NCBI GenBank assembly: GCA_903930145.1
Contig: CAIYXP010000461.1
Span: forward strand, 1-49,011
DNA from: an uncultured Methylococcaceae bacterium
GTDB taxonomy: Bacteria > Pseudomonadota > Gammaproteobacteria > Methylococcales > Methylococcaceae
Direction: 5' to 3'
Length of the DNA stretch: 49,011 nt
Shown: piece by piece, positions 7,847 through 15,856 of the stretch
Position numbering within the stretch: position 1 is the first letter of the stretch
How the letters are laid out: each line of letters begins with the position of its first letter
The notes under the pieces: model-generated
Told to the model about the DNA's origin: nothing
Databases searched by the model: none
What the model saw: only the letters and a program-made list of their open reading frames with translations
Position numbers and translations under genes: made by a program

Positions 7847-8667
7847 TTACCAAAGCCTACCCAAATCAGTATTGGGATGATTGCCGCAACGGCGGTAATC
7901 GTCCATGTCCCCATACAGCCCATAGCGTCGCGATATGTCGTCTATGCCCTTGGTCAGGCGGACAAAATAATCCAAGGACGGGGCGGTTTGCTTTTGGAAC
8001 ACAGACCCTTTCACCGGATTCCAGACGGTAAACACGGCTCCCACGCCGTGGCTTGCCAATTCTTCGACACCTTCCAAGGTGACCGCCAAACCTTCTGCTT
8101 CCGTGGCGTAGCCATGCGGTCTGGCGGTTTCGACCCCGCCGACGAAGCCGGTGTTGACATTGCCACGACCAAAGATGTCCACGGCGTTGATCAGCCGCTG
8201 CCGCCACGTCTGATAGCCCACCCTAGCCGCCTTGCCGGGGCTGATCCAGTTGAATTTATCCTCATCGGTTTGCCCGATGATGTCAATTTGTCATGAAAAT
8301 CCGGCTTGGGCCAATATTCCACTTCCTCCACAATGATGCCATCGTCGGTGATGACCAGTCTGCCATCAATGAAATCGACCACATAGGCTTCGCTTCGATC
8401 AGGACTCATCGCGCTAATGATGGTGGTGCCATCACGCAGCAACAAGGAAACCGGGAATAGATCATTATTCTCACCCACCGAGGCAAACATATTGCGGGCT
8501 TGCATCAGGTGCTTGTTGGGATCGGCTTGGGCCAAGGCCCGGTCGGTGTAACGCACCCCGCGCCGCTGCACATCGATTTTGATAATGACGAAAGGCGATA
8601 CATCGGGATAGCGTTCGATTATTTCTTGCAAGACGGGTTCTCTCCGCCTTTCCAACACGGCGACCAT
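7847..8667 (-). pseudogene. Radical SAM protein pseudogene with deleted catalytic middle
   Basis: Two out-of-frame parts of one protein remain. The N-terminal part (8667 down to about 8220) reads VLQEIIERYPDVSPFVIIKI, DVQRRGVRYTDRAL, VSLLLRDGTTI and a KPMRI-type motif. The C-terminal part (8221 down to 7847) reads AVDIFGRGNVNTGFVGGVE, GVEELASHGVGAVFTVWNP and YFVRLTKGIDDISRRYGLY. Both match a biotin-synthase-like radical SAM family, but the CxxxCxxC segment that binds the 4Fe-4S cluster, expected between them, is missing and the reading frame shifts at the join (8191-8221). The original start has GGAG upstream, so decay is by internal deletion, not loss of the promoter end. Confidence 0.65.
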
Positions 8668-9329
8668 AGTAAATTCTCCAATGGATGGTGGTAACCTAGA
8701 AAACCGTGTGCTTAGCGCCTGGGTTAGGTGCGCTATCGCGGGTAACTATTTGTCGAAATCTAAAGGTATGCGATTATTCTAGGTTATTTCGGTTTATAAC
8801 AAGGTTATGATGAATTGTTTTACTCTATGCCTATATTGATAGGCATGTATTGCGCCAAATAATTATGGATTTAAAATCAGACATCTATGATGTATTAAGG
8901 TTGAAGAATGTTGCCGGGCAAACACTGACTGTTGATGTGGTGTTGGATTGGAAGCGGGAAAAGGCAATAATATGGAAGGATACCTGTGGCCTAAAGACAG
9001 CGAATGGCACCACACGTCAACGCAAGGAAGGAAGTTTTAACGGGTAGTGAAAATACTTGAGTTTCGTCCATGACGGCTCAAGCCATTTTCACCGGAAACA
9101 AATCGGTTTGCTTTGGAATGCTGAGGATTCAGCCGCAATGCTGTTGACACAGGTTTGCCTTGTCGTTCCGGCAGGGAGCGCCGGAACCTAAGCTACAAGG
9201 ACGGTCGGAACTTGAAGCGTCCATGCAATCTGGATTCCGGCGATCCATGCCGGAATGACGGCTTAATTCAACAGTATTGGGATTCAGCCGTGCCAGTCGG
9301 ACACCTTGCCGCATTAACCCAGCAGTCAT
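8668..9329. other. Intergenic region with a palindromic GGAATC/GATTCC repeat
   Basis: Mostly non-coding. A 60-codon plus-strand frame from ATG 8865 (DLKSDIYDVLRLKNVAGQTL) may be the start of a decayed small gene, as its second half has no coding character; I give it little weight. At 9159-9260 there are two inverted halves: TCGTTCCGGCAGGGAGCGCC and GGATTCCGGCGATCCATGCC, GGAATGACGG, a common gammaproteobacterial repeat that also occurs at 17898-17948. Confidence 0.5.
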
Positions 9330-9710
9330 CACGCTTTGATGGGTGCTTTTCGGTCTTTGCTGACGGCTCATCGGAACTCGATGGGCGGTCAGTAGCCATT
9401 GATGAGCAGTCATCAGTCATTGATACGCACTCCTCAGCCTTCGATGAGCAATCACCAATCATCGATACGCACTCCTCAGCCATTGATGAGCAATCATCCA
9501 TCGCAGATACCGCGTATCAGAGCCTGATGAGCACTCATCAATCATTGATACGCACTCCTCAGCCTTCGATGAGCACTCACCAGTCATTGATACGCACTCC
9601 TCAGCCTTCAATGAGTGCTCACCAATCATCGATACGCACTCCTCAGTCTTCGATGAGCGCTCATCAATCATCGATACTCACTCCTCAGCCATTGATGAGC
9701 AATCATCAGC
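9330..9710. repeat. Tandem minisatellite, 21-bp half unit / 42-bp unit
   Basis: Roughly eighteen degenerate copies of a 21-bp unit alternate in two types, e.g. AGTCATTGATACGCACTCC TC and AGCCTTCGATGAGCAATCAC C, giving a 42-bp period. One irregular stretch (about 9503-9530) interrupts it. Because the unit is a multiple of three, long frames stay open on both strands (heptads such as SAFDEQSPIIDTHS on plus, SKAEECVSMTGECS on minus). I see no ribosome-binding site or conserved start for any of them, so no gene is called. Confidence 0.85.
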
Positions 9711-9743
9711 CGTTACTGAACACCCGCCTAACTTGGCGGAAGC

Positions 9744-9995
9744 TTGGAAAACCACAGGAAACCCATCCTGAACGTGCAGATCATTGCAGGGCATCCGGTG
9801 ATTATGTGGACCAAAGGCAAGTCCAGTGGCATCGAAATCTGGGTGGACCGGGGCGATGGCAATGGCTTCGTCTTGCTCGCCGTCAACAACGAACCCAACA
9901 CCACCGACCCCGCTTCCTCCGGAACCAGCGCCACATGGTAGTATAAAGCCATCTACCGGCTACATGACGATGCCGGTATCTAGGCCATGGAGGGT
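9744..9995 (+). pseudogene. Remnant of a hypothetical protein family, with in-frame stop
   Basis: The frame reads VQIIAGHPVIMWTKGKSSGI, EIWVDRGDGNGFVLLAVN and SGTSATW, then TAG, then YKAIYRLHDD and a second TAG. The pattern (GHPxIxWTKGKxxGIxIxVDRGxGxGFxxLA ... WxYKAIYR) matches the C-terminal half of a conserved family that I associate with methanotrophs and that looks related to the intact gene at 37184-37879. The N-terminal half is absent and the premature TAG after W65 splits the conserved W-YKAIYR motif, so this is a fragment. It directly follows the minisatellite. Confidence 0.5.
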
Positions 9996-10107
9996 AACAT
10001 AATGTTTGTACAAGTGCTTCATTTCAGAAATTTATTGATTATTTTTTCAAATTCTGCAATAATTTTTTCAATGTCGTTCTGCACTTAAATTATCAAGCAT
10101 AGGATTT

Positions 10108-11364
10108 ATGAAAAAAATATTACTCGTTTTTATGTATGTGCAGATTGGTATTTTTGGCATTACCTCAGTTTATGCCGATGATCCTGAACTTTTTAAATCG
10201 CTTTCAGTTACAGCACTAAGCAGCGCTGATGTGGTACAAAACAAATTTGTCAATCAAATCAAACAAAACCCCACGACTGAATCCTTCAACTTAGTGATCT
10301 TGGATGTTAATGCCTTGAGTGGTAATACTACGCGCATGTCATTACCAAATGCTAAAGTCCTTTACTTCAATAAAAGTGCTACCGATGTCCGAAGCCCTAC
10401 TGACCTTACTTGGATTGGAACCGCCACGAATGATCCAAGCAAGGCAACTTTAGTGGTTCATGATGGTAATATCACTGGAACTATTAGGGATGCCAGCGGT
10501 TTGTATCGTATAGAACCCGTTGGTAACGGTGTTCATGCGGTCATTAAAGTCAACGAATCCCGCTTTCCTCCAGATCATCCGCCCAGTTTCAAGACTATAG
10601 AAAAAAGCAGTCAAGCTTTACCCAATAGCTTACTTGATACTAAAATGGATGCTTGTCCTGGAATTGATGTACTGGTGGCATATACTCCTGCTGCTCGTAT
10701 CGCCGTTTTTGATATAGCTTCAACAATTCAATTGGCGGTGGCTGAGGCTAATCAATCCTATGTAAACAGTGGCATCAACATCAAGCTGAATTTAGTTGAT
10801 ACGATGGAAGTTACTTATACAGAAGCGGGGAAATCCTATGATACAATACTGGCTGATTTTACGGGTAATACGGCTGTTAAAAATAGGCGTGATAGTAGTG
10901 GTGCAGACATGACAGCAATGATTATTAACCAAGCTGATTATTGTGGGATGGCTAATGCCATAATGGCGAATGCTACAAACGCATACGCTGTAGTGCATTA
11001 CGACTGTGCTACGGGTTATTACTCCTTTGCTCATGAGTTGGGACATTTACAAGGGGCAAGACATGACCCTGCAAACGACGCGACCAGTACACCGTTTGCC
11101 TACGGTCACGGGTTTCAACATACTGCATCACCGAGTTGGCGCACTATTATGGCTTATAACTGTGCTGGTAACTGTTCTAGGTTACAGTATTGGTCTAATC
11201 CCAATGTCACTTATAACGGTTTCCCGATGGGAACGACTGCTTTAAACGACAATGCTCGGGTGTTGAATAGTACAGCCTGTACCGTTGCGGGGTTTAAAAC
11301 TCGTCCGCCCTTATCTGGAAAAAAGGATATTACACCGATCATAGATCATATTCTGAATGACTAA
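10108..11364 (+). CDS. Secreted zinc metalloprotease, reprolysin-like (metzincin)
   Basis: A 418-residue exported protease. Residues 1-23 form a signal peptide ending in VYA-DD. Residues 24-180 look like a propeptide. The catalytic domain contains HELGHLQGARH (H309, E310, H313, H319), the metzincin zinc-binding motif, and a Met-turn TIMAYN (M348). Cysteines around C183, C279, C300, C352 and C356 could form disulfides, consistent with export. The best family match by pattern is M12/M72 reprolysin-like or peptidyl-Asp metalloendopeptidase. No regulatory signal is clear. It is followed after 31 bases by a small secreted protein that is probably co-transcribed. AT-rich codon use suggests acquisition. 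Confidence 0.85.
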   Translation: MKKILLVFMYVQIGIFGITSVYADDPELFKSLSVTALSSADVVQNKFVNQIKQNPTTESFNLVILDVNALSGNTTRMSLPNAKVLYFNKSATDVRSPTDLTWIGTATNDPSKATLVVHDGNITGTIRDASGLYRIEPVGNGVHAVIKVNESRFPPDHPPSFKTIEKSSQALPNSLLDTKMDACPGIDVLVAYTPAARIAVFDIASTIQLAVAEANQSYVNSGINIKLNLVDTMEVTYTEAGKSYDTILADFTGNTAVKNRRDSSGADMTAMIINQADYCGMANAIMANATNAYAVVHYDCATGYYSFAHELGHLQGARHDPANDATSTPFAYGHGFQHTASPSWRTIMAYNCAGNCSRLQYWSNPNVTYNGFPMGTTALNDNARVLNSTACTVAGFKTRPPLSGKKDITPIIDHILND

Positions 11365-11395
11365 TTTTATGCTTAGGCACATCGAGGAAAATACA

Positions 11396-11761
11396 ATGAA
11401 AAACTATCTACAAAAAATAGTATTAGCAATGATTTTTGCAGTATGCTCAAACAATGGAAATGCAACGGATGCTTATATAGGAAATCTTTCTATCCAATGG
11501 ATACGAAATGTCGGTGATTATTCGACGGGAACTGTTTACGACAATACAATAGAGCTTTGGTTTACAACCCCTGTAACATTCCCTGCAAATTTAAATTGTC
11601 CTACAACATATAGAGTCTACATTGACTCAAAGAACAAACATTTAGTTGCTGCCGCATACCTTGCTTATGTGAATAATATGAAGGTAGGTATTAATGCTGA
11701 CAGTAATCTGCCAATAAGACAGGGAGCTTGTGAACTTTCGTTTCTGGATATTACAAAATAA
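11396..11761 (+). CDS. Small secreted protein of unknown function
   Basis: A 121-residue protein with an N-terminal signal peptide (KNYLQKIVLAMIFAVCSNN, cleavage probably after NGNA). The mature part has strand-rich sequence and two cysteines (about C75 and C113) that may pair. I do not recognise a family. The ATG at 11396 has GAGGAAA five bases upstream and is preferred to the earlier in-frame start overlapping the protease gene. Its position 31 bases after the metalloprotease suggests one transcript; a role as protease inhibitor, cofactor or co-secreted partner is speculation. Confidence 0.65.
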   Translation: MKNYLQKIVLAMIFAVCSNNGNATDAYIGNLSIQWIRNVGDYSTGTVYDNTIELWFTTPVTFPANLNCPTTYRVYIDSKNKHLVAAAYLAYVNNMKVGINADSNLPIRQGACELSFLDITK

Positions 11762-12240
11762 CATTTCTGTCTAACTCAACGTTCCAGCCAAACGCGATAA
11801 GATACGCCAATCATAGGATGCGCCGAGCTTGCGAAGCACGTCATTCGTGTGATGGTTCGGGTAAACCGAAGCGCGACGGGGTTTGTAACCTCGTCGCTTA
11901 CGTTTTGTGCGAGTCACAGCATCCAATATGGCACAAAATGTTACGGAAGGATTACAAATCCCGTCCGGCTTTGCGGCTCCCCCGCGTATTGCGCCGAATG
12001 GATATAAAGAGCAAAATCCACAAATGCTCGAAACTGTAGCCCTTTTCTAGGGCCGTAGCCGGGGTAGAGGGAGGACAAACGGCTTTACCGTTTGCCTAAG
12101 CGGGACGAAACATCAAATCCCAATGGTGGTGGGCATCCAAAAAGCCTGTCCTGAGCCTGTCGATGGGACGCTTGCCCACCGGCTTATCAGCTTCTACTTC
12201 AAGCATTCCTTTTCTTCGTGTCTGTGATGGGTGCATTTTT
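11762..12240. other. Repeat-filled spacer upstream of hicBA
   Basis: No gene is visible. The spacer holds the AAACGCGATAAGATACGCC repeat (about 11791, also near 5838), a full two-hairpin REP-like copy (11864-11970), a GTGGGCAAACGG-family copy (12058-12180) and the CCTGTCCTGAGCCTGTCGA repeat fragment (about 12147). The hicB promoter must lie at its right end. Confidence 0.6.
11864..11970. repeat. Two-hairpin REP-like repeat, copy b (full unit)
   Basis: Order: CCGAAGCGCGACGGGGTTTG hairpin, linker ACGTTTTGTGCGAGTCACAG, CATCCAATATGGCACAAAAT, then the second hairpin GGAAGGATTACAAATCCCGTCC. The linker halves TTTTGTGC and GCACAAAA are themselves inverted. This is the most complete copy in the window besides 44540-44644. 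Confidence 0.8.
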
Positions 12241-12432
12241 ATGAGAACGATCAAATTTACTTCTTGGCAAGATGATAATTTCTTTATTGGGTTTCTAAAC
12301 GATTACCCTGATTATTTAACTCAAGGCATGAGCAGAGAAGAACTTGCGGAGAACCTGAGATCATTGCTGGTTGATCTTGAATCAGATGAAATACCCTATG
12401 TGCGAAAAGTTGAAGAGTTAATGGTTGCCTGA
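12241..12432 (+). CDS. hicB: HicB-family antitoxin
   Basis: A 63-residue protein whose fold pattern (RTIKFTSWQDDNFFIGFLND, then YPDYLTQGMSREELAENLRS, then LLVDLESDEIPYVRKVEEL) matches the short HicB domain: a degraded RNase-H-like fold that binds HicA. The usual C-terminal DNA-binding tail is absent or very short. The ATG at 12241 is chosen because the family begins there; the frame is open further upstream into repeat DNA. The gene ends at 12432 and the toxin ATG begins at 12433, so the two are coupled. Antitoxin-before-toxin order is the reverse of the classical hicAB order. Confidence 0.75.
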   Translation: MRTIKFTSWQDDNFFIGFLNDYPDYLTQGMSREELAENLRSLLVDLESDEIPYVRKVEELMVA

Positions 12433-12612
12433 ATGAAAAGGCGAGACTTGATAAAAATACTTGAACAAATGGGCTGCATTCTGGTTCGCAATGGGGCGAG
12501 GCATGATTGGTACACCAATCAGACAACCAAACAATCGCAACCCGTGCCTCGCCATAATGAAATCAACGAAAATCTTGCAAAGTCCATAATCAAAAAATTG
12601 GGTGATGCCTAG
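12433..12612 (+). CDS. hicA: HicA-family mRNA interferase toxin
   Basis: A 59-residue basic protein, MKRRDLIKILEQMGCILVRN followed by GARHDWYTNQTTK, QSQPVPRHNEINENLAKSI and IKKLGDA. It matches HicA, a double-stranded-RNA-binding-fold toxin that cleaves mRNA; the catalytic His is in the GARHD segment (H24) and the PRHxEI motif is conserved. It starts immediately after the hicB stop codon, so translation is coupled and HicB would neutralise it. Length and motifs are intact, so this is the only toxin-antitoxin pair in the window that looks wholly functional in both halves. Confidence 0.85.
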   Translation: MKRRDLIKILEQMGCILVRNGARHDWYTNQTTKQSQPVPRHNEINENLAKSIIKKLGDA

Positions 12613-12699
12613 CCGTCGGTTACGTTAAATTAGCCAGTGGGCAAACGGCTTTTTCGTTTGCCCACGCGGAACCCTGCATAATCTAAAGAGGTGTCCATT

Positions 12700-12939
12700 A
12701 TGAAGAAAATGTCATGGGAGGAAATGAAAAATGAGTACCCAGAAGAATGGTTGTTGATTACGGATTTCGATCTGGATTCGTCCGGCCATGTCCTTGCAGG
12801 CGTTGTTGATCGACATTCAAAACAAAAGGATTTGGTTTATCAATCACCGGCATTAAAGAAGCCAGCGGCATTTCGTTATACAGGTGAATCGAATTTATCA
12901 GGGTTAAGAAGTCATGCGGGAAAACATTACGTCGTTTGA
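12700..12939 (+). CDS. Small conserved protein paired with a retropepsin-like protease
   Basis: A 79-residue protein, KKMSWEEMKNEYPEEWLLIT, DFDLDSSGHVLAGVVDRHSK, then PAAFRYTGES. The pattern (MSWxExxxxYPxxWLLIxDxExD ... GxVxxHS ... IRYTGE) is a small bacterial family of unknown function usually found just upstream of an aspartic-protease-like gene. ATG 12700 has AAAGAGGTG seven bases upstream; an in-frame GTG at 12691 overlaps that site and is less likely. Its last 26 bases overlap the following gene in a different frame. Confidence 0.6.
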   Translation: MKKMSWEEMKNEYPEEWLLITDFDLDSSGHVLAGVVDRHSKQKDLVYQSPALKKPAAFRYTGESNLSGLRSHAGKHYVV

Positions 12940-13315
12940 TACCAGTAGACATCATATTTATTTGGAATTCGGCGTGACTGATTCCAGTGGTGTCTCGCAC
13001 AGTGTCGCCGGGATTCTTGATACCGGAGCGCCTAGAACTGAGTTCTCCGACCAGTTCTTAAAATATGCAGGATTTCTCAACGACAAAAACGAAAACGCAA
13101 CGCTAAAACCAGGATTGCAGACCAATAAATATGGAACCATTGAATTGCCTTTGGTCGATCTATGCGGCCATCAGATTGTGAACTTCAAAGCGTGTGTTTC
13201 ATATTTTGAACCAACTTGGGGTATAGATGCGTTAATTGGCCTAGATTTTTTCCGCTACTTTCGAGTAACGATTGATTTTGAACAAGGTGTTATAGTCACA
13301 TCGCGCTACAAATGA
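12914..13315 (+). CDS. Retropepsin-like aspartic protease domain protein
   Basis: A 133-residue protein with the single-domain retroviral-type aspartyl protease pattern: VAGILDTGAPRTEFSD (catalytic D36-T-G) and, near the C-terminus, the hydrophobic-hydrophobic-Gly segment DALIGLDFFRYFRVTIDF typical of bacterial homologues. Such proteins act as dimers. There is no signal peptide, so it is cytoplasmic. It overlaps the preceding small gene by 26 bases, indicating a coupled pair. Substrate is unknown; a toxin-like or regulatory proteolysis role is possible but unproved. Confidence 0.7.
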   Translation: MRENITSFDTSRHHIYLEFGVTDSSGVSHSVAGILDTGAPRTEFSDQFLKYAGFLNDKNENATLKPGLQTNKYGTIELPLVDLCGHQIVNFKACVSYFEPTWGIDALIGLDFFRYFRVTIDFEQGVIVTSRYK

Positions 13316-13330
13316 CCTGAGCCTAACCCG

Positions 13331-13430
13331 CCGGGTGAGCAAACGGCTCTATCGTTTGCCCACGCGGAACAAAGCCTCAAACCCCATAAAATGGTGGGCA
13401 AGCGTTTTAACTTGCCTACCCTTGGTTACT
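13331..13430. repeat. MITE-like palindrome, GTGGGCAAACGG family, copy at gene end
   Basis: GTGAGCAAACGGCTCTATCG, TTTGCCCACGCGGAACAAAG and TGGTGGGCAAGCG follow the layout of the copy at 5267-5366. It separates the accessory genes on the left from the metabolic block on the right. Shorter relatives lie at 12058-12180 and 12636-12665. Confidence 0.7.
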
Positions 13431-13444
13431 GCGTATAAACCACA

Positions 13445-14038
13445 CTAAGCAAACGCAAACCCGCCTTCTGCGACCAGTTCGGCCAATGGCCGGCGCGGGG
13501 TGGGTTCTTCACGTTCTTGCAGACCGGCAGGCAATAGCGCTTTGTCGCCTTGCTTGCCGATGGCGATGGCGGCTTCCAGCGCATAATCCTCCGGTATGCC
13601 CAAGGTTTGACGGGCCTTGTCCTTGTCGTAGCCGCCAATGGCGTGGGTGCCCCAACCGGAAAGCGAGGCTTGCAAGGCGAGGTTGGCCCAAGCCGCGCCG
13701 GTGTCAAAGGCATGGCTGGTGGCTGGGATGGCATCGGTCTTACCCGGTGGGACAAAGGTTTTTTTCGACAGTAAAATTACCAGGGCCGAGGCATTGTGCG
13801 CCCAAGACTGGTTGAACTCGGACAGCAGCCCCAAAAATCGCGGCCAGTGTTCCGTGCCGTTTTTGGCGTAAACAAAGCGCCACGGTTGGGAATTATAGGA
13901 GGACGGTGCCCAACGGGCGGCTTCCAAGAAGCTCAACAGCGTTGCGTCGGCTATCGGTTCGCCGGTAAAAGCCCGAGGCGACCAACGCTTGATGAACTGC
14001 GGGTCAATGTCGTATTCGGGAATGCGGATTTCGGTCAT
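13445..14038 (-). CDS. Nitroreductase family FMN-dependent oxidoreductase
   Basis: A 197-residue protein of the nitroreductase fold. KRWSPRAFTGEPIADATLLS and LEAARWAPSSYNSQPWRFVY are the conserved N-terminal FMN-binding segments; DTGAAWANLALQASLSGWGT and HAIGGYDKDKA form the dimer/active-site part, and AIAIGKQGD the C-terminal phosphate-binding region. It reduces nitro compounds, quinones or flavins with NAD(P)H. AGGA lies seven bases before the ATG. It is on the same strand as, and 128 bases downstream of, the flavin monooxygenase gene, so it could supply reduced FMN to it; that link is inference. Confidence 0.85.
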   Translation of the reverse strand: MTEIRIPEYDIDPQFIKRWSPRAFTGEPIADATLLSFLEAARWAPSSYNSQPWRFVYAKNGTEHWPRFLGLLSEFNQSWAHNASALVILLSKKTFVPPGKTDAIPATSHAFDTGAAWANLALQASLSGWGTHAIGGYDKDKARQTLGIPEDYALEAAIAIGKQGDKALLPAGLQEREEPTPRRPLAELVAEGGFAFA

Positions 14039-14166
14039 GATCTATCCTGTTTAAGTGGCTTACGATGGGATTGTCTCACACCCTGTAGCCTGCGGTTTCG
14101 CCTAGATTCGTCAAATCTCACCCACCAAGCCACCCGATAAGGATGGCTTGCTGAATCCTCACCCCA

Positions 14167-15522
14167 TCAAGCGGCGGCCCTGACCGGCTCTGGCAGTACA
14201 TATTGATTGACCGGGCGGGCCAATCCTAAGTTTTCCCGCAGGGTGGAGCCTTCATATTCGGTGCGGAACAGCCCGCGTCTTTGCAATTCTGGGATCACCA
14301 GATCGACGAAATCATCCAAGCCGCCGGGCAGGTGCGGTGGCAAGATATTGAAGCCGTCCGCCGCGCCGTTTTCAAACCATTCTTGCAACTGATCGACAAT
14401 TTGTTCGACCGAGCCGACAATGGTCCAATGTCCCCTCGCCCCGGCCACCCATTGATACAACTGGCGGATGGTGAAATTATGGGTGCGGGCGATGTCGATC
14501 ATCATTTGCTGGCGGCTTTTGATGCCTTGGGTGACCGGCAGTTCGGGCAGCGGGCCGTCTATCGGATAGTGCGACAAATCCAACTCCCCGCCGGACAGCC
14601 CCGTCAACAAGGCCAAACCCGCCTCCGGGTGAATCAAGTCTTGCAGTCGTTGGTATTTGGCCTTGGCTTCCTCTTCGGTCTTGGCGACCACCGGGAACAC
14701 GCCCGGCATGATTTTGAGCTGATCGGGGCTGCGCCCGTATTTCCCCAGACGGCTCTTCAAATCTCGGTAAAAGGCTTGCGCGTCGGCCAAGGACTGCTGG
14801 GCGGTGAACACTACTTCGGCGGTCTTGGCGGCGAGTTCCTTGCCGGTTTCCGACTGTCCAGCTTGGACAATGACCGGGTAGCCTTGCGGTGGGCGGGCGA
14901 CGTTCAACGGGCCGTCGACCCTGAAATGCTTGCCTTTGTGGTTGCTCGGGTGGACTTTGTCGGGGTCGAAGAATACCCCGGATTCCTTGTCGCGGATGAA
15001 TGCGTCGTCTTCCCAACTGTCCCATAGCTTTTTCACCGTCGCGACGAATTCCGTCGCCCGCTCGTAGCGCACCGGGTGGTCGAGTTGCTGATCTAGGTTG
15101 AAATTCCGCGCCGGGGCGTCGCCCGCCGAGGTGACAACGTTCCAACCCGCCCGACCATTGCTGAGATAGTCGAGAGATGCGAATTTGCGCGCTAATTGGT
15201 AGGGTTCTTCATAAGTGGTCGAGGCGGTCGCAATAAAACCGATGTGTTGGGTGACCACGGAAAGCGCCGAAAACAAGGTGACTGGCTCGAAACCCACAGC
15301 CTTGTCGCTCCGGCCCGAGGCCAGATTGCCGCCGAAGTTCGCCGCCAGCCCGTCGGCCAAGAACAGCGCGTCGAACAGCCCGCGCTCAGCGGTTTGGGCG
15401 ATCCGCTTGTAATGCTCAAAATTCAAGGCTCCGTCGGCCTGTGCGTCAGGCAGCCTCCACGCGGCGATGTGTTGCCCGGCCCCCGGTGTAAACGCACCCA
15501 GTCTCAATTTTCTTGCGCTCAT
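14167..15522 (-). CDS. LLM-class FMN-dependent monooxygenase, NtaA/SnaA/DmoA type
   Basis: A 451-residue TIM-barrel flavoprotein. RKLRLGAFTPGAGQHIAAWR at the start, ERGLFDALFLADGLAANFGG, EPVTLFSALSVVTQHIGFIA, ASTTYEEPYQLARKFASLDY, LSNGRAGWNVVTSAGDAPAR and GYPVIVQAGQSETGKELAAK are hallmarks of the NtaA/SnaA/SoxA/DmoA subgroup of two-component monooxygenases, which use FMNH2 from a separate reductase to oxidise nitrilotriacetate, dimethylsulfide, sulfones or similar small molecules. The substrate is not decided by sequence; the surrounding sulfatase, sulfate-binding and CysB-type genes favour an organosulfur compound. GAGGAG precedes the ATG. Confidence 0.85.
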   Translation of the reverse strand: MSARKLRLGAFTPGAGQHIAAWRLPDAQADGALNFEHYKRIAQTAERGLFDALFLADGLAANFGGNLASGRSDKAVGFEPVTLFSALSVVTQHIGFIATASTTYEEPYQLARKFASLDYLSNGRAGWNVVTSAGDAPARNFNLDQQLDHPVRYERATEFVATVKKLWDSWEDDAFIRDKESGVFFDPDKVHPSNHKGKHFRVDGPLNVARPPQGYPVIVQAGQSETGKELAAKTAEVVFTAQQSLADAQAFYRDLKSRLGKYGRSPDQLKIMPGVFPVVAKTEEEAKAKYQRLQDLIHPEAGLALLTGLSGGELDLSHYPIDGPLPELPVTQGIKSRQQMMIDIARTHNFTIRQLYQWVAGARGHWTIVGSVEQIVDQLQEWFENGAADGFNILPPHLPGGLDDFVDLVIPELQRRGLFRTEYEGSTLRENLGLARPVNQYVLPEPVRAAA

Positions 15523-15856
15523 GCCATCTCCTCATCAGTTCATTGAATTCCCGGAATCTTCCGGCTAATCGAGAGCCAGCAAATGGCATACCAGTGTTCG
15601 ATGCAGCAAGTGAATTCTCCTGCAAGGCGCAACGGTGCTACGTTTTAAACGATTTTCTCTGCATTGTCGGGCGAGGCGATGATGATTAAAGCCTCTTCGT
15701 GGGCAACAGCCCAGCAACAGCCATTGCTGTCAATCCAGCAATACCCAAACCCAGTATGCGCATGTTCCGGCATTTTTGGGTTGGCATGTGTTGTGCGATA
15801 GGTCTGGCATTGTCGATACGGTTTGATTTTCAAATTTTTTTTTAAAAAGGCATCTT
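15523..15856. other. Intergenic region between divergent genes
   Basis: Spacer between the divergent monooxygenase and lipoprotein genes. A 62-codon minus-strand frame (15645-15833, TTG start, including EHAHTGFGYCWIDSNGCCWA) has some protein-like character but no ribosome-binding site, and I do not recognise it. Otherwise nothing is identifiable; both promoters should lie here. Confidence 0.4.

Noticed and set aside
9400-9710. CRISPR array
   Set aside because: The units are contiguous degenerate tandem repeats with no unique spacers between identical repeats, and no cas gene is near.
9155-9946. Long open frame through the minisatellite as a 263-residue gene
   Set aside because: It joins a palindromic repeat, the tandem array and the wrong frame of a gene fragment, and lacks a ribosome-binding site; equally open frames exist on the other strand.
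11818-12039. Plus-strand 73-codon frame
   Set aside because: It is read entirely from the dispersed two-hairpin repeat; similar frames appear at other copies of the repeat.
13331-13400. Second attC site (GCCTAAC at about 13322)
   Set aside because: A first box is present but no GTTRRRY box or inner stem follows; the downstream symmetry belongs to the GTGGGCAAACGG repeat.
14281-15027. 248-codon plus-strand frame inside the monooxygenase gene
   Set aside because: Antisense shadow of a well-supported GC-rich flavin monooxygenase gene.
15645-15833. 62-codon minus-strand gene upstream of the lipoprotein
   Set aside because: TTG start, no ribosome-binding site and no recognised family, though its composition is somewhat protein-like; left as a note on the intergenic region.
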